Source: Nitrospira sp. KM1
GTDB taxonomy: Bacteria; Nitrospirota; Nitrospiria; Nitrospirales; Nitrospiraceae
Direction: 5' to 3'
DNA length: 64,000 nt
NCBI RefSeq assembly: GCF_011405515.1
Contig: NZ_AP022671.1
Coordinates: forward strand, 3,224,001-3,288,000
The notes under the pieces were generated by a model. The model worked only from the letters and a program-made list of their open reading frames with translations, searched no databases and was not told the DNA's origin. Shown here one piece after another: positions 10,005-19,487 of the stretch. Numbering within the stretch: position 1 is the first letter of the stretch; each line of letters opens with the position of its first letter. Both the position numbers and the translations under genes were made by a program.

Positions 10005-10034
10005 TTGACACAAATACTCCCCTTATCCTAGAAT
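10005..10034 (+). promoter_or_regulatory. sigma-70-type promoter for the tetrahaem cytochrome
   Basis: TTGACA at 10005-10010 and TAGAAT at 10029-10034 are 18 bases apart, close to the vegetative consensus. The predicted start of transcription leaves about 30 bases of leader before the ATG at 10074. Confidence 0.55.
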
Positions 10035-10073
10035 CACAACAGCAACAAAGTTCCTGCGAGGTCCACTCCGCTG

Positions 10074-12119
10074 ATGAGCTGGATGTTGCTTTCGCGGAAA
10101 CGAGTTGTCCTGATCACGTTCGGACTCCTCTTCCTGCTAGACGTAACCCGCTCGCTATACGCCCGGATCGGGTATGCCGATCCGGTTGAATTGTGGCAAC
10201 CGGATCGCGCCCACTATGCTGACCTTGTTTGGCCTCCAGGCACCGGCGTGCCGCCCGATACGCCTCTCGGCCAACGCATCTTTGCCAAGCGATGCGCGGT
10301 CTGTCATGGGCCGGACGGTCGAGGGAACGGGCCGGCGGCCCCTTCGCTGATTCCGCACCCGCGCGATTTCACCAAAGGCCAATTCAAGTATAAGTCCACT
10401 CCGCCCGGCCAACCGCCAACCGACGAAGATTTGACTCGTGTAATTACGAACGGGTTGACCGCCAGTGCGATGCCCTATTGGGGCGATCTGTTGACCACAG
10501 AGGAAATACGAGCCGTCGTCGATCACGTGAAGAGCCTATCGCCGGTGTTTGGTCAGTCTGTCCCATCGGCCTTCTCCATTCCAGCACGATCCAAGTCCGA
10601 TTCTGACAGCATTGCACGGGGCAAAGCGCTTTTTGTGGCACAAGCCTGCGTGGCCTGTCACGGGCCGGAAGGCCGCGGGGGGCTGCGGCTCAGGGATGCC
10701 AACGGTTATGAGGTGGTATCCCGCGATCTGACAGCCCCGTGGACCTTTCGCGGTGGAAGTACACCGGAGCAGATCTGGCTCAGGATTACGAACGGCTTGG
10801 CGCCAAGCCCGATGCCTTCATTTGCCGAAAGGACATCGCCTGCCCAGCGATGGGATCTTGTCAACTACGTCCTTTCGCTGGCGAGGGCAGCCCCATGGGA
10901 ACCGGGTGGAACTCTCGACGGACCCGGACACTCGACCGATCCCGTCAAGCGTGGGGCGTACTTGATTCGAGCCGAGATGTGCGGCCTGTGCCATACCCAG
11001 ATCAACCGGACCGGCATCTATCGGAGCGACGAGTTTTACTTAGCCGGTGGGATGCGGGTCGACCTGGGGGCACATGGCCATCTTGTCAGCCGGAACCTCA
11101 CAGGCGATTCCACTACCGGACTCGGTGAATGGACCAACGAGCAAATCATCGAGGCCTTGAGAAACGGCCGTACCCCGGATCGGGTCCTGAATGTCCTCGA
11201 CATGCCCTGGAATTTTCTTCACGCCTTGCCCGACGAGGATGCCAACGCGATCGCCAGTTTTCTGAAATCGCTGTCACCAGTCAGGAACCACATTCCACCT
11301 CCGCTGCACTTTGGCGTCCTCGAGACTATTGCTGCGAAACTTATGCATCCCCGATGGCCGGCGTTTCCACCTGCCTACCTGGTCTTCGTTGAAGGCAACT
11401 TCGGACAAACTGGAGACGCCGCTTCACGTGGCTGGTTACAAGCCTACCTCATCAATGCTCAATGGCTTATCTTGCTGCTTGGCATAGTGGCATTCGTCTT
11501 CGCTGGAACACGTGCCAAGCGGCAGAGAGAACCTGGGAACCGGTGGAAAACGGTAGGAGTCGTCTTGGCCGTCCTCGCAATCTTCTTTGTCGGCTGGTTG
11601 GTGTATTTCCTTCCTGCTCTCAGCGTGTTGCCTCCTGAGCGGGTCTCCCAACAATTTTTGGATCGCATTCCAACACCCAATCTCACCGAGCTTCCGTCTC
11701 CGGAGCACGCCGCATTAGTGAAGCGTGGGCGCCTTCTCTACACAGTCGCCTCTTGCGCATTCTGCCACCGCCCGGAAGGCTACGGCGGGCTCAAGATTAG
11801 CTGGAAACCCTTCGGGACATTGTGGACGAGGAACATCACCCAGGACCGCAAGACTGGAATTGGTGCGTGGAGCGATCGGGAGATTGCCCGCGCGATCCGC
11901 AGCGGAGTGACTCCCGACGGTCGCATGCTCCATTGGCAGGGCATGATCTGGGACTTTGCGTCAAATTGGGACGAGGAAGACCTCCGCTCGATCATTGCCT
12001 ATCTGCGGACATTGCCACCGGTGTCAAATCAGGTTCCATCGGCGCGGCCTCCGGCAGAGGACGATTGTGACAAGTATACTTTTTGGATCAACGAGAGCGC
12101 TCGGCCAGGATGTGAATAG
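10074..12119 (+). CDS. membrane-bound tetrahaem cytochrome c
   Basis: 681 residues. Four class-I type haem sites: CAVCH (74-78), CVACH (192-196), CGLCH (303-307) and CAFCH (561-565), each in a domain with GxG-rich flank and a downstream Met-containing loop. An N-terminal anchor lies at about residues 11-28 and two further membrane helices at about 465-482 and 498-518, so haems sit on both sides of a two-helix insert, presumably all periplasmic. It resembles concatenated cytochrome c domains used as electron relays in nitrite-oxidising and related bacteria. It precedes the ACIII-like locus and could supply or receive its electrons; that link is inference. Confidence 0.85.
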   Translation: MSWMLLSRKRVVLITFGLLFLLDVTRSLYARIGYADPVELWQPDRAHYADLVWPPGTGVPPDTPLGQRIFAKRCAVCHGPDGRGNGPAAPSLIPHPRDFTKGQFKYKSTPPGQPPTDEDLTRVITNGLTASAMPYWGDLLTTEEIRAVVDHVKSLSPVFGQSVPSAFSIPARSKSDSDSIARGKALFVAQACVACHGPEGRGGLRLRDANGYEVVSRDLTAPWTFRGGSTPEQIWLRITNGLAPSPMPSFAERTSPAQRWDLVNYVLSLARAAPWEPGGTLDGPGHSTDPVKRGAYLIRAEMCGLCHTQINRTGIYRSDEFYLAGGMRVDLGAHGHLVSRNLTGDSTTGLGEWTNEQIIEALRNGRTPDRVLNVLDMPWNFLHALPDEDANAIASFLKSLSPVRNHIPPPLHFGVLETIAAKLMHPRWPAFPPAYLVFVEGNFGQTGDAASRGWLQAYLINAQWLILLLGIVAFVFAGTRAKRQREPGNRWKTVGVVLAVLAIFFVGWLVYFLPALSVLPPERVSQQFLDRIPTPNLTELPSPEHAALVKRGRLLYTVASCAFCHRPEGYGGLKISWKPFGTLWTRNITQDRKTGIGAWSDREIARAIRSGVTPDGRMLHWQGMIWDFASNWDEEDLRSIIAYLRTLPPVSNQVPSARPPAEDDCDKYTFWINESARPGCE

Positions 12120-12233
12120 AATTGTTCGTGACGGCGCGCCTAACATCTACGCTCTCATGCAAAAAATAGTCAGGACTTCATCCCCGTCCAGTCGCCGAAC
12201 CAATCTATCCAGAACCAGCGAACTGAGGGGATT

Positions 12234-12255
12234 CGAAGGGGATGTGTCCCCTTCG
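12234..12255. terminator. perfect hairpin after cytochrome gene
   Basis: CGAAGGGGA, loop TGTG, then TCCCCTTCG gives a nine-base-pair perfect stem. No T-run follows, so it is not a classical rho-independent terminator; it may still end or stabilise the cytochrome transcript. Confidence 0.35.
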
Positions 12256-12328
12256 TGGGGATCGTACAAGGGGGCCGGTCCCCTTCGTTAGGAATCGGTG
12301 AGGCACGATTCAGAGTCGAACCGGTGAC

Positions 12329-12363
12329 TGGTCGCCCGTTCGATCCAGGTCGGCGGCTCCCAC
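12329..12363 (+). repeat. second tRNA 3'-end-like fragment
   Basis: The stretch resembles the T-arm and acceptor end seen at 7751-7778 (GTCGCCCGTTCGATCC, then GGCTCC), with a few changes. No 5' half is present. As at the first copy, integrase debris lies immediately beside it. Confidence 0.5.
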
Positions 12364-12409
12364 AATCTCAAGCACTTAGATATTAGCCGCAGCGACAAAA
12401 GGCTATTGT

Positions 12410-12500
12410 GCTAAAAGTGTGCTAAACGACTCTCGCCTGCCGCAGATCATGGAAGCGAAATCCTGAATCGAAGTGAGGTGGATAATCTTGAATGCCGAGC
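12410..12500 (-). pseudogene. tyrosine integrase fragment with HDLR motif
   Basis: The minus strand encodes SGFRFHDLRQARVV then a stop; FHDLR is the arginine motif of phage-type tyrosine recombinases. The expected HT..S and LGH..Y parts are missing, so this is an internally deleted relic. It sits 50-100 bases from a tRNA 3' fragment. Confidence 0.5.
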
Positions 12501-12709
12501 AGCTCAGGGGCGAGCGATTGGCGTCTAATTTGGTGAGGAGCGGTACGAAGGAAGTGGCGAGAGACCCTTCTGAAGATCCAAATCCTATTGAATCCCCTAA
12601 GCTGACAGGCAAATCGGCTCCTATCTTGGATTCTCGGTCCCTTGATTAAGAACTCCCACCGATCCACACTACAGCATCTTTCCCACCGTATAACGCAGGA
12701 GGACACCTC

Positions 12710-13264
12710 ATGGCGTCTAGTTCGTCCTTCCCTCTTGTTGAAAGATCATCCACCGGAAACCGTGATAGGAAATCTGTCCTGATCATTGACAACACTCTCA
12801 AGGATCGAGAGTACTATGCTGACCGTCTGGTGCCCGAGTATTTCCTGTACATGGCCGACAGAGGGAAGACCGGCCTCGAATGCTTCTACGCACACCGGAT
12901 TGACTGCGTAGTCCTTGAACTGGATCTTCCTGACGTAAGTGGGTTTGAAGTACTCATCGAGTTGGTGCCAGTGGCTAGCCGTCCTGCTGTTCCTGTCATC
13001 ATCCTGACTAGACTGCCGAACCGAATGATTACCGAACTTGCGGTGAAGAATGGCGCTCAAGCAGGGTTACACAAATCTGAGACAACGCCGGATCAACTCA
13101 GCGAGGCAGTGTTCAAGGCAATAGTTGCGGTGCCTCGTGATTATAAGAAAGAGAGTGAAGCCTTCAAGTTCCCTCGCACGAAAACTGAGACCCTGATAAC
13201 CGAAAATCCTGCAGAACGCAGCTCTTCCAGAGTCCTCGGGGACTCGTCCAGCGAACACCAGTGA
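12710..13264 (+). CDS. receiver-like protein lacking the phospho-acceptor Asp
   Basis: 184 residues with one receiver-fold domain (about 22-143) and a short polar tail. The beta-1 acidic pair is altered to IIDNTLKDR, and the phosphorylation site reads VVLELDLPDVSG with Glu70 where Asp is expected. The later Thr (IILTRLPNR) and Lys (HKS) remain. With Glu at the acceptor site the protein should not accept a phosphoryl group and may be fixed in an active-like state. Two relatives with the same Glu occur at 26142 and 34345. AGGAGG precedes the ATG. It overlaps the next small frame as GTGA. Confidence 0.75.
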   Translation: MASSSSFPLVERSSTGNRDRKSVLIIDNTLKDREYYADRLVPEYFLYMADRGKTGLECFYAHRIDCVVLELDLPDVSGFEVLIELVPVASRPAVPVIILTRLPNRMITELAVKNGAQAGLHKSETTPDQLSEAVFKAIVAVPRDYKKESEAFKFPRTKTETLITENPAERSSSRVLGDSSSEHQ

Positions 13265-13386
13265 TCGAAACCGACAAGGAAATCTTACCTGACACCAAGC
13301 AGTTCACACCTGATGAAGTCGAGGTGGTGGAGTACTATGCCGGTGAAGTGGCGAAGATAGCCAGCGGGCTATCGGAGAACCGCTAG
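13261..13386 (+). CDS. 41-residue acidic small protein coupled to receiver-like gene
   Basis: A GTG-started frame overlapping the stop of the receiver-like gene by four bases (GTGA). The product is acidic and helical in appearance (FTPDEVEVVEYYAGEVAKIA). The overlap implies translational coupling and a partner function. No family recognised; it is short, so this is a tentative gene. Confidence 0.4.
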   Translation: MIETDKEILPDTKQFTPDEVEVVEYYAGEVAKIASGLSENR

Positions 13387-13710
13387 TCCATTCCTGAATC
13401 CTCTATTCCCCTGTGCTCATAGACGCTGTGTGTCTACGTCCAATCATCGGCAATGTGTCCGTGAACATGTCCGTGCGTGTGAACTCTTGTTGCAAGCAGT
13501 AAAAAACAGGGAATTGTCTGAAGAGGAATGGAGTTTCCAACCTGTGTGGAAAAGGGCTCGGCGGATGCGATGACTTATTTCCCTTCTTGAACAGCCGGCG
13601 ATCTCGATCAAGAATGAAACAGGTTTCACATCCCATTCGCGCGACATCGGGCGCCGGGACGATTCAGGATGTCGCGGACGACGAATCCGAAACGATGCAC
13701 GGGTGGGCAC

Positions 13711-14229
13711 ATGAACAGGGTCCGCACCATCGTCATCTTCATCGTTTTGCCGATCGCAGGGATGGCTGCAGCGTTTGGTACGCTGTACTCAACCGGCAGC
13801 ACCGACCTGGCAAGCCAGGATCGACAGCCGATCGCCTTCAGTCATGCGCAACATGCGGGGCAACTCAAGGTATCGTGTCTGTATTGTCATCGCCATGCCG
13901 CGGAATCCCAGACGGCGGGAATTCCTCCGGTTCACCTCTGTATGACCTGTCATCAGCGCATCGCTCCAAGGTCCGAGCCATTGCGGCAGCTGGCCGCGTA
14001 CTGGAAGGAGCAGCGTCCAATCCCATGGGTGCGGCTGCAACGGCTTCCTGACTTCGTCTACTTCACGCATGAAATGCATTTGACCGCCGGTTTCGAATGT
14101 GCCGACTGCCATGGCGCGGTCGATCGCATCCGCACCACGCCTCGTGCGGCAAGCTATGAGATGGGGTGGTGTCTGACCTGTCATCGCCAACAGGAGGTGT
14201 CCCAGGATTGCTGGACCTGTCACAAGTGA
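13711..14229 (+). CDS. actA: pentahaem cytochrome c, ActA-like subunit of alternative complex III
   Basis: 172 residues with an N-terminal membrane anchor (about 5-25) and five CxxCH sites: CLYCH (56), CMTCH (77), CADCH (130), CLTCH (154), CWTCH (167). Extra His residues in FSHAQH and FTHEMH fit bis-His ligation as in the c7/c3-like ActA subunit. ACIII oxidises quinol and passes electrons to c cytochromes. It is the first gene of a closely packed plus-strand set and the gene order that follows supports the ActA call. The ATG at 13711 is preferred over an upstream frame extension because it begins the anchor. Confidence 0.85.
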   Translation: MNRVRTIVIFIVLPIAGMAAAFGTLYSTGSTDLASQDRQPIAFSHAQHAGQLKVSCLYCHRHAAESQTAGIPPVHLCMTCHQRIAPRSEPLRQLAAYWKEQRPIPWVRLQRLPDFVYFTHEMHLTAGFECADCHGAVDRIRTTPRAASYEMGWCLTCHRQQEVSQDCWTCHK

Positions 14230-14273
14230 CAGATCCTTGAGTCGACCACGCAAATGCACCGTGGAGCTACCGA

Positions 14274-16457
14274 ATGGAATTCCGTCGGCGTGATGTTCTT
14301 CGTCTCATGGGCTTTTCGATCGCCGCTGCGGCGCTGCCGGGCTGCAAGCAGGAGTCGCATAATCTCATCCCGTATCTGCTTCCCGACGATGAAATCATTC
14401 CCGGTGTCGCCAATTGGTATGCCACGATCTGCCAAGAATGCGAGGCTGGTTGCGGGACCATAGTGAGGGTACTGGAGGGCCGAGCGAAGAAAATCGAGGG
14501 GAATCCGGCGCATCCCCTCAACAAAGGGAAATTGTGCGCGAAGGGCCAATCGTCGTTGCAGGCCCTCTACAACCCTGATCGACTGAAGAGTCCCCTTCGC
14601 CGGATGGGCCCACGGGGCGAAGGACGCTTCGAACCGTTGACATGGTCCGAGGCCATCGAGGCCTGCCGCGACATCGTGCGTGAATCTCCTGCTTCGTTGC
14701 TCGTGGGTCGCGCGGCGCCGGGCAGTGAATCAACCCTCCTCGACCATTTCATGAAGACTGTCAAGGGAACCGCCCTCTTCTATACACCGGAAGACACAAT
14801 CTCATTAAGGAAAGGGCTGCGGACGGCGTTTGAGTTTGATGGTCTTCCCGCCTATGACCTCGCACATTGCGATTATCTCCTCTCGATCGGCGCTCCATTT
14901 CTCGAATACTGGCTTTCACCTGTGTCCCTCAGCGCCGGATTCGGCGCGATGCGGCAGGAACGTCAGTCTATACGCGGCCGGTTCGTTCAGGTCGAGCCTC
15001 GTTTGTCCGCGACCGGCGCGAGTGCGGACCGATGGATTCCGATCAGGCCCGGCACCGAAGTATGGCTGGTGCGTGCCCTCACCAAATTGCTCTGGCAAGC
15101 CGGACGGGTTGGTCGCAACTTCAGGAATGAGGCGAAATGGTTGAACGAACTTCGCGACCTCACGATCGATGAGATTGCCGACACCATTGATGTGTCGGTG
15201 ACGTCCATACGGGACTTGGCGAGCGAACTCCTGGAGGCCCGAGCGCCCTTGATTCTCGCCGGAGGCACATCCAGCGATCACACCAACGGCACGGATCTTA
15301 TTATCGAAACGCTCGCGCTCAACGCCATGCTAGGGTCCGTCAATCGTCCCGGCGGCATGCAGCTCGGCCGCCCCATCGAATTTTCCGCCGGACCGTCCGC
15401 CGTCGGCGAACAGGCATTGATGCAGGCGCTCGGCCGTCTAGCTGACCGTGAAGGCGCCCTTTTTCTCCATCAGACCGACCTTCTCCATGTTCTTCCGACT
15501 TCGTTGGATGCGCTTCCATTGCTTCGCCGCTGCCGGCAGATTGTCAGTTTCGCCTCGTTCCCTGACGACACGACGATGATGGCCGATCTCGTACTTCCGG
15601 TTCATACGGCACTGGAGTCGTGGGGAGATCGAACCTATGCCGGCCTGACGGGAGTGCCGGCGGTCGGTCTTCAACAACCCGTCGTCCAGCCGCTGTTCGA
15701 GAGTCGTCAAATCGGTGATCTGATCATCGAGCTTGCTCGGCTGTTGGGAGAGAGCGTTCAGGCTGAATTGCCTTGGCAGTCCTTTCACGCCTATCTGCAG
15801 GAACGATGGAAGGGACGCGCGGACACAACCCATGAGACGGACCAGTGGATTCATCACCTGCAACAAGGCGGGCGGTGGGCCGGAACCGACTCGCCCGTCA
15901 CCGTGACCCTGTCGGCCCCGCCGTCACGCGAGCCGGCGGCGTTTGCCGGAGATCCGTTGGAGTTTCCGTTTTATCTTCTACCGTACCCTTCGTCGGGACT
16001 TCACCGAGGAGAAGGAGCGAATCGGCCGTGGTTACAGGAGCTGCCTGATCCGCTGACCGCGGCGGTCTGGGGCAGCTGGATCGAACTCAACCCCGTGACG
16101 GCGCGAACGCTGGCCTTAAGCGACGGTGACGTCGCCAGAGTGCTCAGTCCTTACGGGGCTGTCGAAGCTCCTGTCGTGATCTCGCCCGGCGCTCGTCCGG
16201 ACACCATCGCCATGCCGCTGGGACAGGGACATGCAGCCTACGGACGCTACGCGTCGAACCGCGGAGTTAACCCGACCTCGCTGCTCGCTCCGCTTTTCGA
16301 TCGGCGCTCAGGACATCTTGCAAGCGGAGCGACGCGCGTGCGGATTGAACGAACAGGGCGGCAGGCCCGGTTGGTCCGAATGGAAAATCCTGGCGAGGGC
16401 GACGGCACGTCCTTGATACATATCGAACGATTACGGCGGAGGCCCGGTTACGCCTAG
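14274..16457 (+). CDS. actB1: molybdopterin-oxidoreductase-type subunit, ActB N-terminal half
   Basis: 727 residues. The N-terminus FRRRDVLRLMGF is a Tat signal and ends in ALPGC, a possible lipobox. A 4Fe-4S cysteine set follows (CQECEAGCG, then LCAKG), then a molybdopterin-oxidoreductase fold and a C-terminal molydopterin-dinucleotide-like domain. In ACIII this large subunit carries Fe-S clusters but usually no molybdenum cofactor; whether the cofactor binds here cannot be told. In many ACIII operons ActB is one polypeptide; here it is split, the Fe-S part being the next gene 21 bases downstream. Confidence 0.85.
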   Translation: MEFRRRDVLRLMGFSIAAAALPGCKQESHNLIPYLLPDDEIIPGVANWYATICQECEAGCGTIVRVLEGRAKKIEGNPAHPLNKGKLCAKGQSSLQALYNPDRLKSPLRRMGPRGEGRFEPLTWSEAIEACRDIVRESPASLLVGRAAPGSESTLLDHFMKTVKGTALFYTPEDTISLRKGLRTAFEFDGLPAYDLAHCDYLLSIGAPFLEYWLSPVSLSAGFGAMRQERQSIRGRFVQVEPRLSATGASADRWIPIRPGTEVWLVRALTKLLWQAGRVGRNFRNEAKWLNELRDLTIDEIADTIDVSVTSIRDLASELLEARAPLILAGGTSSDHTNGTDLIIETLALNAMLGSVNRPGGMQLGRPIEFSAGPSAVGEQALMQALGRLADREGALFLHQTDLLHVLPTSLDALPLLRRCRQIVSFASFPDDTTMMADLVLPVHTALESWGDRTYAGLTGVPAVGLQQPVVQPLFESRQIGDLIIELARLLGESVQAELPWQSFHAYLQERWKGRADTTHETDQWIHHLQQGGRWAGTDSPVTVTLSAPPSREPAAFAGDPLEFPFYLLPYPSSGLHRGEGANRPWLQELPDPLTAAVWGSWIELNPVTARTLALSDGDVARVLSPYGAVEAPVVISPGARPDTIAMPLGQGHAAYGRYASNRGVNPTSLLAPLFDRRSGHLASGATRVRIERTGRQARLVRMENPGEGDGTSLIHIERLRRRPGYA

Positions 16458-16478
16458 CCAATTACAGGAGGGATAGAC

Positions 16479-17186
16479 ATGTCTGCCACGGAGGGGCCTC
16501 CAACCTATAAATGGGAAATGGTAATCGACCTGGACCGTTGCACGGGGTGCCAGGCTTGCGTCGTCGCTTGCCATGCAGAAAACAACGTGCGCAATTCCAG
16601 CGAGCAGGAATGTGCGGACGGGCGCGCCATCAGTTGGATCCGGATCGAACGATACGTGGAGGGAACATATCCGAATACACGCGTACGCTTCGTGCCGGTG
16701 CTGTGCCAACACTGCGGCAACGCGCCTTGTGAGCCGGTCTGTCCGGTGTACGCGTCGTATCATACGCCGGACGGGCTCAACGCGCAGGTATACAACCGCT
16801 GTATCGGGGTGCGCTATTGCGGAAACAATTGTCCTTACACGGCTCGTCAGTTCAACTGGTTTGATCCGCAATGGGACGCTCCGCTGGAGGAACAGCTCAA
16901 TCCTGATGTCACGGTCCGCATGAACGGCATCATGGAGAAATGCACGTTCTGCGTTCAGCGGATCAGGCGCGCCAAGGAACAGGCTACGCGGCAGGGCCGG
17001 CCGGTTCAGGACGGCGAAGTCATTCCGGCTTGTGTCCAGTCCTGCCCGACCTCCGCCCTGGTGTTCGGCAACCGGCATGATCCGGAGAGTCGGGTCTCGA
17101 AACTCGCCGCCAGTGAACGACGGTTCCATCTCTTGGAATCGTTGGGGGTGGAGCCCTCGGTGACGTATTTGAAGCGCTTACCATGA
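16479..17186 (+). CDS. actB2: four-cluster Fe-S protein, ActB C-terminal half
   Basis: 235 residues of the DmsB/NrfC type with four cysteine groups: CTGCQACVVAC, CQHCGNAPCEPVCP, CIGVRYCGNNCPY, and CTFCV with CVQSCP. It should carry electrons from the quinol site in the NrfD partner toward the haem subunits. It is preceded by AGGAGG and overlaps the NrfD gene by four bases (ATGA). It lacks its own signal peptide, so export probably depends on the Tat-signal partner upstream. Confidence 0.9.
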   Translation: MSATEGPPTYKWEMVIDLDRCTGCQACVVACHAENNVRNSSEQECADGRAISWIRIERYVEGTYPNTRVRFVPVLCQHCGNAPCEPVCPVYASYHTPDGLNAQVYNRCIGVRYCGNNCPYTARQFNWFDPQWDAPLEEQLNPDVTVRMNGIMEKCTFCVQRIRRAKEQATRQGRPVQDGEVIPACVQSCPTSALVFGNRHDPESRVSKLAASERRFHLLESLGVEPSVTYLKRLP

Positions 17187-18499
17187 CGCAGGATGCTGGT
17201 GCAGGAGAGTTCGAGAGGATCAACTGCGAATTGCTCGCGCCGATGGAATCCTTTGGCGCGGGATATCTGGCGTTGGTCATCGTATTGGCCTGTATCGCGG
17301 CCTTGGGGGCCGGGGCATGGGCCTTTCAGGTTGAAACAGGCATCGGCCAGACCAACCTCCATCCGCCTATTTTCTGGGCTTCCTATATCGCCTCCTTTGT
17401 CTTTTGGATCGGCGTGAGCCATTCCGGCACGTTCATTTCCGGCGTGTTGCGTTTGACCAAAGCGGAGTGGCGCCGCCCCGTAACGCGCATGTCGGAATTG
17501 ATGACGATTATTTCAGTCGGCATCGCCGCGCTGTTCGTCTTTTATCACCTGGGCCGCGTCTGGCGTTGGTATTACTTGCTACCGTATCCCAACCAACGGG
17601 GCATCTGGCCAAATTTCCGTTCTCCCCTTCTCTGGGATGCGACGGCGATTTTCACCTATGCGACGGCGAGCACCATTTATCTCTATCTGCCGTTGATCCC
17701 GGACTTTGCTCTCGCCCGTGATCGGTTCCGCGGCCGGCGCAAATGGATCTATGGGCTGTTATCGCTCGGCTGGAGGGGCAGCCAGTCACAATGGGAAATG
17801 CTCCAGACCGCCATCCGGATCATCACCCCGCTGATCGTCATGGTCATGATATCGGTTCATTCCATTGTGGGGTGGGATTTCGGCATGTCCATCGTTCCCG
17901 GATGGCATACGTCGATCATCGCGCCGTACTTCGTGGTCGGCGCCGTTCATTCGGGACTCGGCATGGTCGTCATCGCGATGTTCGTCGTGCGCAAGGCGTA
18001 TGGCCTGCAGACCTATATCCGTCTGGAACATTTCGACAAGCTGGGGAAGCTCATCGTCGTCACCACGCTGACGTTGGCCTATTTGTATTTTGCCGAGCTG
18101 CTGACAACATGGTACGGCAAATTCCCGGACGAAGAATCGGTCATGTACTCGATGCTGACCGGCCGCTTCTCTCCTGTGTGGTGGGCCATGATCATGATGA
18201 TTTATGTCGTGCCGTTAGTGACGCTGACCATTCCACGGTTCCGGCAGTGGCCGGTGGGAATCATGATCGTCGGCGTTTTCATTAACATCGGGATGTATAC
18301 CGAGCGCATGCTGATCCTCGTTCCTCCGCTTGCCCACCCCCGGTTGTCGTACAACTGGAGCGCCTACTCGCCCTCGATCATCGAAGTGATTCTCATGGCT
18401 GCCTCTCTGGCATTCGCGGTGTTGTTATATGTGCTGGCCGCAAAGTTCGTTCCTATGATTTCGATCTGGGAGGAAAAGGAAGGGCGATCCCGTGCCTGA
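17183..18499 (+). CDS. actC: NrfD-like quinol-interacting membrane subunit, ActC
   Basis: 438 residues with about ten hydrophobic segments, matching the NrfD/PsrC family. The segment ISGVLRLTKAEWRRPVTRMSELM and the FVFYHLGR stretch are typical of ActC. The subunit forms the quinol site and is a proposed proton path in ACIII. It overlaps both neighbours (four bases upstream, eight downstream), so the set is one transcript. No second NrfD (ActF) gene follows; two cytochrome bd-like genes occupy that place. Confidence 0.9.
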   Translation: MTQDAGAGEFERINCELLAPMESFGAGYLALVIVLACIAALGAGAWAFQVETGIGQTNLHPPIFWASYIASFVFWIGVSHSGTFISGVLRLTKAEWRRPVTRMSELMTIISVGIAALFVFYHLGRVWRWYYLLPYPNQRGIWPNFRSPLLWDATAIFTYATASTIYLYLPLIPDFALARDRFRGRRKWIYGLLSLGWRGSQSQWEMLQTAIRIITPLIVMVMISVHSIVGWDFGMSIVPGWHTSIIAPYFVVGAVHSGLGMVVIAMFVVRKAYGLQTYIRLEHFDKLGKLIVVTTLTLAYLYFAELLTTWYGKFPDEESVMYSMLTGRFSPVWWAMIMMIYVVPLVTLTIPRFRQWPVGIMIVGVFINIGMYTERMLILVPPLAHPRLSYNWSAYSPSIIEVILMAASLAFAVLLYVLAAKFVPMISIWEEKEGRSRA

Positions 18500-19010
18500 C
18501 GTGAATCCCTACAGTCTTTTTGCGCTGTACCGTCCGGCAACGCCCTTGACGGGCCTCCTGACGCGATTGCGCGAGCAAGGCCTTGCCGAAGATGCGATCG
18601 AACTGCTGACGGGAACGCCGTTGCGCGAGGCGAGCTCCGCGCGATGGAAGGGCATCCCCGTGTATCTCATTACCCTATTGTCGGGATTGGTCGGCATCGG
18701 TATGGGTATATTGTTTGCTGCCGGAACGGCCGTCTTGTATCCAATCTTTACCGGAGGCAAGCCGATTGTCGCCCGCCCGGTCGTCGCGATTATTTCGTAC
18801 GAAACGATGATGCTGACGGCGATCGTCATGACCTTCGCAGTGCTGCTTGTAGGTCTCCCTGCGGGCCGACGGGGTGACGGTCAGTACGATCACCGTGTCG
18901 GCGACGGATATATCGGCGTCGTCGTTCGGGTCGAGCCGCAGAAGGTGGACGAGGAGAAAGTGTATCGCACCCTTGAACTGGACGATCCGGTCGAACTGCG
19001 GAGAGCATGA
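18492..19010 (+). CDS. actD: DUF3341 membrane protein, ActD
   Basis: 172 residues. A soluble N-terminal ferredoxin-like part (SLFALYRPATPLTGLL) is followed by two membrane helices (about 56-78 and 98-118) and a short C-terminal tail. This is the usual ActD/DUF3341 architecture, a structural subunit of ACIII contacting ActC. Overlaps the ActC and ActE genes. Confidence 0.85.
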   Translation: MPDVNPYSLFALYRPATPLTGLLTRLREQGLAEDAIELLTGTPLREASSARWKGIPVYLITLLSGLVGIGMGILFAAGTAVLYPIFTGGKPIVARPVVAIISYETMMLTAIVMTFAVLLVGLPAGRRGDGQYDHRVGDGYIGVVVRVEPQKVDEEKVYRTLELDDPVELRRA

Positions 19011-19483
19011 TGACGCGGGTTCCTCTATGGATGGGTGTGATGATCAGTGTCGGCGGTTTAGTTGCATCCTGCTCTCGGGACATGGCGGAGCAGCCGTCCT
19101 ATCATCCACAGGAACAGCCTCGAAAGCACTCGCCCACCCTCAGTATTCCGCAATCCAGCCGGGTGATCCGCTCATCGCGGTCCGATGGGCCGTCTGAACA
19201 CCCCGCTATCGCCGCCCGGTTGTTCGCCATCAATTGCGTTCATTGTCATGGCTCGGAGGGACATGGAGACGGTCCTGTAGCTGGATACTTGCTCGAGCGC
19301 CCCGAGAATTTGCACTCACGCGAGGTTCGAACAAAGTCCCAAGATGCGCTCTATGCCGTCATTACCGACGGGCATAAAGGGATGCCGGCGTTTCGCGGAT
19401 ACCTTTCTGCGGACGAACGCAGCCTCCTCGCCGCTTATGTCAACTCATTCGATTCTCAAAACACAGCCCCCGACGGACCGTGA
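19007..19483 (+). CDS. actE: monohaem cytochrome c lipoprotein, ActE-like
   Basis: 158 residues. A signal peptide ending in LVASC is a lipobox. One haem site, CVHCH, with a GHGDGP flank and a downstream GMPAF that supplies the likely axial Met. ActE passes electrons from the complex to acceptors in the periplasm. Start overlaps the ActD stop (ATGA; two adjacent ATGs are possible). Pairs with the pentahaem subunit at the head of the operon. Confidence 0.85.
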   Translation: MMTRVPLWMGVMISVGGLVASCSRDMAEQPSYHPQEQPRKHSPTLSIPQSSRVIRSSRSDGPSEHPAIAARLFAINCVHCHGSEGHGDGPVAGYLLERPENLHSREVRTKSQDALYAVITDGHKGMPAFRGYLSADERSLLAAYVNSFDSQNTAPDGP

Positions 19484-19487
19484 GCGC

